The notes under the pieces: model-generated | What the model was told of the DNA's origin: nothing | The model's database searches: none | Seen by the model: the letters and a program-made list of their open reading frames with translations, nothing else | NCBI GenBank assembly: GCA_002633025.1 | Contig: NMRB01001080.1 | Location: forward strand, 166,458 to 230,457 | Reading direction: 5' to 3' | Origin: Notospermus geniculatus | Taxonomy: Eukaryota; Nemertea; Pilidiophora; Heteronemertea; Lineidae | Length of the DNA: 64,000 nucleotides | Program-made: the position numbers and the translations under genes | Shown here: one piece after another, positions 1 through 10,800 of the stretch | Layout: every line of letters begins with the position of its first letter | How positions within the stretch are numbered: the stretch's first letter is position 1

Positions 1-1890
1 TCCCTGATGTGTAGATAGGCCTATGACGGGCATGATATGTCAGGTCGAATTCACCGCCAAGTCTCGCAGCAATTCTCAAGGGATCATTTCTCCTTCGAGA
101 ACTGCATCCTGATATGCGACAATTTCCGCAGGAGTAACGCGGTCAGTCCTTCCATCCATGATACCAGCCGGTGTGACAGGAATCAGCCTCCTAGGAATGC
201 AGATCCGACAAACCTAGCCCGCTATTGAAAGGTTATATTTGAATGGTCATGGTCTATTCTAATCCCTCGCTGAACAATAAGACCAGACTTTGATTTCAGG
301 GGACTTGGATTCCTTTCACACCGGCACAGTACCTGTTCTGCTCCGGATAGTGTTCTTATCGGAACAGTTCTGAGCACACCACCATCAAACAATGCCTGGA
401 ACGTTCCCAGCACAGTTATTATTATCGGATTATCGTTACAATAAACATAGTTTTCCTATTGGCAATGCAGTCATTTGGCCAATTTGAACAACTCAATGTT
501 GATCACCCATCATTTCCAGCTTAAGCTTGTAACCGCATGTAAAGCATTTTAATTGGCGTCAGTTTCGCTGTGGTTGTTCATGAATTTCATAAGGGGGGAT
601 TATAATCTGGCACAGTTGGAACATTGAACTGTTCCGTTCAGAGGACAACTCTACTATACACCTGAGGACGCAAGCATTTAGTGCCTGCATCCCGAGGCTC
701 AATCAGAATGGCAAGAATCAAAATGTTTTAATATTTGCCACAGCCGTATACGCTGCAGCCATAGGACACAAGGCCACGCAAACAGTGTGCATCGCTTGCC
801 GGTGCTTTATTGGAATTTGCCAACGATCTGTTGCGATTGTAACAATCAAATTGCCTCTTTGTCACGTGATGCTGATAAAATCCAACCTAATTCAGGTGCA
901 GGTTCTTATTCTTCGTTTCTTGTGACCTCGTGTTCACACATCGACACAAGCATATCGAGGACTGCGTGGTCACAAGATTTCATGTATTACCGGTACTTGG
1001 CTCTGTGTGCACATAGCGTTAGTGAATACCTCTGCCAGGATACCCCCTCCCCCGTTAGGGAGCATCCATTAAGTATGTACGCACTAAGACACCAATTTTT
1101 AGACCCCCTTCCCCCTGTACGCACCTTGTATGCATTGGCTCAAACCCCCCTCCCCCTGTACGGGCGTACGCCAAGGAACTACGGTACTTTATAGGCCAGT
1201 CAAAGCCGCTTGTTTAATAAAGATCTTCCTTAACGTTTGACGTGAAATCGGAGCAGACAACCCCAGTGGACAAATGGAGTTTACGCTTAGACATGGCACC
1301 CACGCGGGAACCCGGCGCAGGAAACGGCTAACCTCGCAGCGCGTTGACACCTGAAATCAAGTCAACTTTATTTTGTGTATGTTCCGGCCTCACCAGTCAC
1401 CAAAATGATTCCGTTTATTTTCATGGTATCTAACTGCATTCAAGCAGTTTTTAGTTTCTTCAAGCCTCCATCACATATCCACACCGGGGCCCGTACGGCG
1501 AGGAAAAACAGACAGATTGCCCCTGATCCCCGGGGAATGAAAACTGTAGAAATGAACATAAAAATGAAAATCGTAATGGACTCGTACTTTCTCTAAAATC
1601 CACGGCAAGCCGCTGGGTGGGGAAAATCGTACGGGACCCAGTGGATATGTGACGGGGGCTTTAGAATGGTTCTTGGGTTGCGTACGTATGCAAGACTACC
1701 CCTTCCACCTGTACGCATAGTGTATGACATAGACCCCCTCAGTGCGTACGTACTTAATGGATGCTCCCTCAGAGACATGACAGCCCCAGTTGTCCACATT
1801 GAACATTCTTCTATTTCTTTGAAACAATTAACAATCGATCACAGTTTTTCAACTGAAACACTGTTCAAACGGCGTGGAAAGTTTACTTAC
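1..1890. other. Left edge, non-coding with an inverted repeat
   Basis: This stretch lies downstream of the last CSN6 exon seen and should hold the end of that gene, but I could not find the final CSN6 coding exon here. An imperfect inverted pair at 1058-1084 and 1742-1768 (gggagcatccattaagtatg and its complement) brackets 0.7 kb and looks like the ends of a repeat element. Short ORFs on both strands (for example minus-strand 222-413) match nothing I know and are not called as genes. Confidence 0.45.
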
Positions 1891-4800
1891 TGTGTAAAAA
1901 TCTTCTTTGAACCTCTCGGTATTCAATACAGGCAATCTGTGACACAAGCTGTATGCATCTCGCAATATTTCGTGATTTTTTGGAACAGTACCAGAGTCGA
2001 CAGCTTTCAAATAGTCAAGGATGAGCTTGACCCGGTTATGAAGCATCTTGATGGCACTGTGCTGGGCAGAAAGATGATCAGCCACAGTTGAGCTCTCATT
2101 ATTGTCCGTATTTGATACACGTGCAACATGATCAACTCCTATCCTCTCAGCCTCCTCTGCAGCCAGTGTATATTGGAGTTCGACAAACAACATGGTCGCC
2201 TGGAAATATGAACTGCCACGTTAGATGACAAGTAGCACCAATGGCACAGTGTATCCCGTGGGTAAAACAAGACGAAATGGGCAGCTAGGCGTCGTCTCCT
2301 TTCAACTTGACCTATTTTTACGCAGATTCTGACTGATGCACAACAGATAACCATTGCTCAGATCCAAACAGCATCAGCCCCGCTGGGTCTTTCAGCCACG
2401 CACTGAGGTTAAAATTGACAATGCTAGCACTGAGTGGATCCTGCTATCATCAAGTCTAATTCTTACAAAATAGACTCTCCCAGGATTTGTGAAAGCAGGA
2501 GGCAGAGAAGATTTTTTCCTCCAGCAGACATGATAGAATATGTGTGCACCGATCTGGCAAAACCAGGCGCTTGTCGCTCTTACCTTGGCAGGTTGAGACC
2601 AAATCTGACAGAATCTATTTTTCCATTCTCTCCTGGTGTCATCTTCCTTGAGGCTCAACTTCTGAGCGACAAGTGTCTGGTTTTACCAGACATACCAGAG
2701 CGGCTCACATACAGTAAAATCACCTTTTATTGGTGGTGCTCAGAATTTCTGTAGGCCCTGGTTCTCTGAAGGTATTTGAGGGCCAGAATGGGTGTGGGCA
2801 ATAGCCGATTATGTGTCAGCAAAGGTACTTCTTTGGAACTGCTGAACTGTGAAGAAAGTAACGTCATGGAGTGTGGTTGGTACTGAAATGTGATCACAGT
2901 GCACACAATAGCCCTGTTTACACTACATAAAAACCCGCGTCTCACCCGGACTTTTTCTGTTTACACCTGTTAAAAGCGCGGGTCTAATAGACCCGGGGAT
3001 GAAAAGTCCGGGCTTTTTGAACCCTCCGATTTTGAAGGGTTTTTGGAGGGCTTAATTTAGACCCGCGTCTCCTGCGGGTTTTTTAAGTAGTGTAGACGCA
3101 ATAGACCCGGGCTTTGTCTAGTTCTTGAACACCGCGACAGGCGGCGTGTCTTGTGGGCATGCGCGGTAAAAAGCCAGCACTCCAATTTAGCGCCTCCTCT
3201 TCGTGAAGAGTGCGTGCCAGTAGCGACCCTATCGCCGGGTGTAGCAATTAAGTTCAGCTAGATTTTAGTAGTGTAGACGCTCGCCGGGTCTCAGGCGGGT
3301 TTTTTTCAGGCCCGGGCTTGACACGGGCTCAAAAAGCCCGGGGATTTCTATGTAGTGTAACCACAGCTATTGTGACAAACAAGAATACTAGGCATAATAA
3401 GAGTGCCAAAGAAAAATGCTGATCTTGAAATCAACACTTGTCAGTTTTGTGTCTGCTTCACTGATCACACAATTTAATCAAAGTTAACCACATAATCCCC
3501 GCATTCTGACCCTCAAATACCTTCAAAACCAGGGCCTACAGGAATTCTAACCACCACCAATAAAAGGTGATTTTACTGTATTATCGATCAACATTGATAC
3601 ATGCCAGACCAGACAATGTGTATCATACGAACCTCTCCATTCACCAAATCAATCACTGAATCAAACATACTGATTGGTAGCTGGAAAGAAAACATGAACT
3701 GATGAGAACCACAAAACCAAAGACAGGCACTTGTTTCAGCAAACTAAGCTCACACACTAATCACATGTTGGGACGATTTTTTTTACAGAAGGTGTTTCAA
3801 GTGAACGACAATTCTAAAATACCTTGGTATCTTGTGCGTATGTTTCAAATGGATAATGCATTAAATAGCCTCATTCTGATTGCAGCGGGTTTGTGTTACA
3901 CAACCAAAACCCGCTCAGTGTTTCCAAAATGGTGCCGACCATTTCTCGCTTCGAGCATTCAGAGATGCTGTGCAAAGAATGTTGGTGAGATGGGCTAACT
4001 CAGTGACCTATCCCAACCAAGTTTTGTATCATTAAAGGAGCTGGACGTTCAAGTTGTAAACACTCACTCACTGGTTCTCTATCCACGCGACGCCTGCGGT
4101 GCTGCCACCTATTGTCGGTGATTTGTACTGATGGGTTTATCCCCATTTCGCCTTACACCCATTTCGCCTATTCACCATTTCGCCTACAAAATGTAACCAT
4201 TTTCACGTATTTCGCCTACACCCATTTTGCCTACTTCCATTTCGCCTATTCTCCATTTTGCCTATTACCCATTTCGCCTATGACCCATTTCGCCTATTTT
4301 CCACTTCGCCTATTCCCCATTTCGCCTATTCCCCATTTCGCCTACACCCATTTCACCTACTCCCCATTTTGCCTACACCCGTTTCGCCTACACTCATTTC
4401 ACCTTTTCACCATTTCACCAATTCACCATTAGATGTACTGTAAAACGGGAAATTTTCGCGGACGTTTTAATTTTGCGGTCTTTGCGGTCCTATTACATCC
4501 GCAAATTTAATACGCGTAAAATTTTTTTCCGTTCAACATTGTCTGCACGACCGCAAAAATAAGACACAATTTGCATAAGCTAGTACTTGCCAATAAATCG
4601 CGCTGAAACTTGCAACTCGGTAAACTCCACATTCAGAATAGTGTTCTGATCATCCGATACTCGCGTTGAAGATGAGCCGGCCGTCATTAGCGGCGAATAC
4701 TTATGGTCCCAAACCAGACACAACAAAGCCACGTGGTCAGTCTCCAGTCAAAACAAGAGCACATGGAACTTCGGGGCTCTTGAAACTGCTTGTATTTATG

Positions 4801-7800
4801 AATGAAACTGCTTCCCATAGAGGATGATGGTGGCCTGAATGCCAGGAAATCACGTCTACGGCTCTGTGAATTTGTTGCAATGCATTTTAATTTTGCGGTT
4901 TTTGCGGCGCCGAACTGTCCGCAAATTATAAAGGCGCAAAATATTATTCTGGGGCAGAAATACTTAGGGTCCGCGAAAAAAACCATCCGCAAAAATTTCC
5001 CGTTTTACAGTATNCTGTAGCCAATCTTTGCAAATTGTAGCCAACCAAAATTGTGTAATAGTTATACTTATAATAAATTTTCAACTTCTCTTACCACACA
5101 GCTCTAACTGCAAGAATCTCAGGGACTCAACTTTCAGACCACAAATAATACTGTTGCCAAATTTTTAGCCAAACCAATTGTAACTGTAGCCAATCTAATA
5201 TTTTTTTCGCCATTGGCGACATTGGCTAACAGTATCTGGAACCCTGCAATCTTTCTTCCACCCATCATGCCAGAAGCACGTGCCCTTATTTTGGGCCCCA
5301 TATTGTGCAATAATATTGATCATGTAAGGCCGGCTTTAGATAAATATCCTGCGTAAAGTTCTTTGAAGAAAGCTGCCAGGATTTTGGAATGGTGGGGGGC
5401 CCGGTCACCATCAGCCGCAGGCAGACGGAGTTGAAGGCGAGCGCCGAAGGCGCGAAGCCACGGCGGGGCCGGGTTCTGGGGGCCTCCCCCAGAAAATATT
5501 GAATTCCAGATGTGCTTAGATACAATTTCCAAGCATCTGGGGGCCCTGCATAAAGAGATAAAGGCATGAAAGGTTTTAGAGTTATGGTTAGTTTGGTACA
5601 GCAGAGCTGCAGACCTGCTGACACGCTCTCTCTCATCATGAAGGAGCTCTCAGGGTGTGGGGGCCGTGGCCCGGTCAGCTCACTCTGGATCTGTGCCTGA
5701 TTTTAGCTCCACCTTCGCGGGTTTGTGTTGCAACCAAGAACCTCCGCCTCAGGTTTAATTCCATAAACGATACAAGCTCACACACTAATCACATGTTCGG
5801 GTGATTTCTATTACAGACATTCCGAAGCCGAAGGTGTTTGAAGTGAATGACAAACCCACCTCACTTTGAAGCACGGTATCAAAAACAGCAAGAATGATAT
5901 TTTCTGGTCTTCAATTATTCCTGTGCATAATCCACAGTGAGAGAATCCGATAACAAAGTCAACCTCATCCAGGATCAGGGATGGCGCTACCCACTCACCA
6001 AATCACCATTTGCTATATAATTCCTTATGTGGCCAATATACAGTGAGTACCTGATTTACTGGTGGTCTGGCATGATTTACTGACATCAGGTTTTCCTCAT
6101 TATAATATGCATTTTAGGACCACAACAGGGTAGGCCTAGGCCTATGAAAGAAGTAAACTACCGGTACCGGGGTCTGGCGGTATTGTTCAATGATCCAGGT
6201 ACATGAATAGGGTTAATTTATGGACCTTGAAATCCTTCATTCTTAATGCTTAATGTCCTAGCAGGAACACCATGAAAAATTATTGAAACAGACAACTCTT
6301 ATTTCATGAGCTTGATCCATTACAAGAAGTTTTCTTCCACGAGCGATGACGTCATCAGCCTAATGGTTAAGCAGTGCATTTTCCGGGTATTTTTACTGAT
6401 CAAAGTTATTTTATTCGAAACAGAGTCGCGATCGTAAACCAGTTCGCTCGGGAAATGAAAGTTTTGGATGTTCTCTACGTCCATACTGCTTCTGGGATTT
6501 TTCTGATTTTATCCTCCACCGTCTTCATCCTTGTTTTGAAACCCTGTTGAATGCCATTTTAATGGTAAAATCGGGGATTCCCTCGAAAAACAGCAGAGTG
6601 TCTGGGGTGGGTGGAATTAATCTGGTTTGACCGTATATCAAAGGCTTTGATATTTCTTCAGACATCAGTGAAAATTTCATTTTGATCAGTTGTGCCTTTG
6701 TCCCAAACTTGGTGTCGTGGGTCATCTGACCTAGGGGTATATATGTACCACGTTTCAGATCAATAGCTCCAGCGGTTACGAAACGTGCCCTGCTAACGGA
6801 CAACGACGACGATGACGACGGACGACGGACGACGGATGCTGCACCATGGTCCATCGTAATAGCTCACCCCAGTGAGCTAAAAATGCTGCTGTGGAGGGAA
6901 ATTTCTTAATTTCCAGGCCTGCGGAATATACAGTGAGTACCTGATTTACTGGTGGTCTGGCATGATTTACTGACATCAGGTTTTCCTCATTATAATATGC
7001 ATTTTAGGACCACAACGGGGTAGGCCTAGGCCTATGAAAGAAGTAAACTACCGGGGTCTGGTGGTATTGTTCAATGATCCAGGGACATGAATAGGGTTAA
7101 TTTATGGACTTTGAAATCCTTCATTCTTAATGGTTTTTTGTCCTAGCAGAACACCATGAAAAATTATTGAAACAGACATCTCTTATTTCATGAGCCTGAT
7201 CATTGAACCACTGTGCACAACAATGCCAAAAGGCGTGCTCATTTTCTGATTGGCCTGTGCTTCACTTGTTATTTTAAACTGGGGTTCATTCCTACGCCAA
7301 CTCTCCTTTTGTGGGCCCCACTGATCTGGACTTAGAAAATACTAACAACCACCAGTAAATCAGGTACTCACTGTATGTAGAGGTTCTTCACTGTCATCAC
7401 AATGGTCACGTGACTGCAAAGAATCAGCCATGCTGGCCGTCAAATGGCCGGTGTTGATGTCAAAACTATCACGTCATGACAATTTGACATCAGGATCTGT
7501 GTGTTGATGCTGTGTTCATGCTGTCATGTCGCTTGTCATTCTCAGGGATTGTGTCATCGCTGCCATCATGTGAAGAACCTCTCTACTCTTGTGATTTGGC
7601 TACGGTAATTTACATCAATGAAAATGCATAAGAGTGAAAATTTGGCTAACTCCTATGTCATTTGGCTAACGTTTGGCGAAAACTTGAGAAGGGCTAGCTC
7701 AATCCCTGCAGGATTAATTCCAAACAGAAGGTTATCATGCAGGTTTTTTAAAAACATGTTGATGAACAAGTTAAAAATTTGTCGACCGACAGGTTAAATC

Positions 7801-10800
7801 CAAACCTTGTGTTTTGAGGCAAGTGAAAAATTGCTCGCCTGACAACAATAGAGTTTTCTATTGTTCTCAGGTGGGAAGTTTTTCACTCACCTCAAAAGAC
7901 AAGGCCTGTAATCGTGGAAAGTTGCAGCCAGTGTGCCGAGTACAGTACTTACATCAGTACATCGGGTAAGAGGATTCATTTTCAGGAAGATTGGACTCTC
8001 ATTAATCTGCGAGATCTGAAAATATTTGAGGATGAAGAAACACAAACTGGACCACTCGGTTGAACTCAACCAGGGTTATACAGTAGAATCCGCATTAGTC
8101 GTCACCGTCTAAGTCAGATTTTTTGCAACTCGTCAACAGAAAGAAAGTCCCTATTTTCTGTAAGTGTAACACTATTTCCATTAAAAAAATAATCCTAAGT
8201 CGTCAAAAGTTCGCCTAAGTAGTCGCACATTGACGGGTCCCGTGTAACAGAAATTGCAGGTAATTCCAGTTTCTAAGTCGTCACACATTTCACGGGCAGG
8301 TGACGTTTCAGCTTAGCTGCCTGCTTTGCTGAATCATTGACGGCGGGAAAACCCAGTGTAATAGAAATGAATCGATGTCCCCCAACAATACATTTACGCA
8401 TCAAGCAGCAGCACTTTAGAGAGAGATCAATTGAAATCAATTGTGTCATATTTCCCCCGGACAGTATTGAGACGGTACTGTCATGAGTAGGTAACAACTC
8501 TAATGTGAGTCAGGACATCCAGAAGGAATCTTCCACCTCCTCATCCGAGGACCACGATGTTCCTGAATTCCTTTCACTATATTAACCTGTCATGTATAAT
8601 TTATTAGCTTCTGAATCTGAAAATCAAGAGACTTTATCAATTCAGAAAAACAATTTGATCAGACCTGCCAAGTCTCACGCGATTCGCGGGAGTCTCACGC
8701 ATTTGGACCCATTCTCCCGCACTCCCGCAAGGTCAGTGCTTTCTCACGCATTCAGGCGAACCGTAATTTCTTGAGAAAAAAAACCTTCAATGGGTTTGCA
8801 GTTGAAAACTGACTATAGGCCTAATACACGCCGGCATCTATCGGTCCTTATTTGAATCATGCTGAACAGATGATCATGCTTGGCGCAAAAATCATCAAAT
8901 CACAGCCAAGCTCTGACGGACAGCAAGCCGGTGCGCAATAGCTCCTACTCTGATGGTCATGACGATGATGAACCTGCCGCATCTCGTCGTGGCGATGACA
9001 CACCATCCAGAAAACGAGTTAAGGGCCAGCTGGCATTGTGAATTTTTGGAACGTGGTCAGACGTTGTAAACAATGTACATGTATGTCAAAATACCATAAA
9101 AGTACAAGTTATATGACGAAGGAAGGCACCTGCGGGGACTGCTATCAGTCAAAAGGAACTGAATGAGACTCGTCTTAGAACGCACTAATTAGCTAATAAG
9201 CTGAAACAAAACACTGGCACTCGGAACACTTTCCCAAGAAACATGCGTGTCATAAAGCTCCAAGTTTTTCTACCTCGTCTACCCCTTTTGATAGCAATAT
9301 CTTCAACAGATATAGAGTACTTCGCACGGGAATTTCATAAGTGCTGCCAGATTATCCGAGACAGGGCGGCCATATTGTGACTATTATGCAGATGACGAAG
9401 TAGTCGAATATGAACTTCAAATCCATCAAATTTCAAGCCAAATCTTCAGACTTAAATTGTGTTCGGAAATATTCTAAACCTCCAGCATTGCATCCCAAAA
9501 ATGAACCATTCTCCAGCAAAATCGCAGTAGACCTCAAGCAAGCTGATAAAACAACCTTGGCAGGTCTGTTTGATCTATTGTAAACATGACTTTAGTTTGT
9601 CATAACAATATTTAACCAACCTGCTTGTGAACTTTTATATCAGATTCATTCGGTGCTTCCCCCGTCGTGTACCACCCAAGGAAATCCATCTCACTGAACA
9701 CTTGTTTAACTGAAAAAGACCGACCAGAGAAACAAAAACATGTAACTTAACCTGTATTATGATATCAATGTTCGCAGTGTAGATGGTGGACAGTAAAACC
9801 AGAAGTCGACATCATTAGGACTTGCAACGCACATGCCACAAGAATTATGAAATCAGGTATTCAACATTGTGGGACAGCATATAAATGATATCAAAAATAG
9901 ATTTATCTATAGCTGTGTTCACACTAGACGCCTACACTGATTTGGAATTGGTCCAAACCGATTCAGCACAGCCAAAGCGATTCAGCCATTCGTACTCAAA
10001 ATGTTTTCAAATCGCCATATCCAAAACACTTCTGAAAGCATTTTGGAATCGATTCAGCTGAATGCTGTGTTCGACTCGCTTATGACATTTGAAGTTTGAT
10101 GTAAGTTTCTGCCTGTTAATGAATGTAATGAACTCAACTTGTGTTCATATATCACGGCTGTTTCAGGCTTTTGAATCCTTCCATCGAAATGGTTTCGTAA
10201 CCTCTTTAGTTCTGGACGATGAAGTAATCCGTCTTACGTGTTTCTTTAGGTGTTTACATCGTTATGCGGCAATAAGAACGTTGCATCATTGCTTGCTCAT
10301 TTGCATTTCAAACGACAAACTTTGTACACAATGGAAATTGCACAGCTTTCTTTTGTATATCTAAGCGCATTGATATTAGAAATATCAGAAATGCGAAACT
10401 TTATTTGATGGCCGCATGCTTTAGACAAAATATCAGTACATGCTTTCGTATCTTTCTATTTCCCAAATAACCATTTGTGAGGAAGCTGTTTTCGTCAAAA
10501 AACGTTAAGTACATATTTCACCATGTAAGAATCCTTGGAGTAGAAAACGAATGATACAGCATCCTGGTTGAATAAGTACCAATCCACAATATCTTCACAC
10601 AAACTCAATCACGTTTGTGAATTTTCTGTTTTTTGTGCGCTCATTATGTAGAGGAATTCAAGGCCTGTGCCTTGTTCTTATATAAGTCTCAGAAAGTGAC
10701 ACGGTATTACTCGAACATCGGTTAATAATTGACAACAGGATGATCAATTTATTTCGATGGAGGCCCAAACAGCTGTGATATTGTGGGAAGGCACCTTCTT

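Noticed and set aside
4131-4428. CRISPR-like array
   Set aside because: The units are contiguous short repeats without spacers, in a eukaryotic intron.
4112-4443. Phe/Pro/Tyr-rich open frames of 61-106 codons
   Set aside because: They run straight through the ccatttcgccta minisatellite, so they are translation shadows of a tandem repeat.
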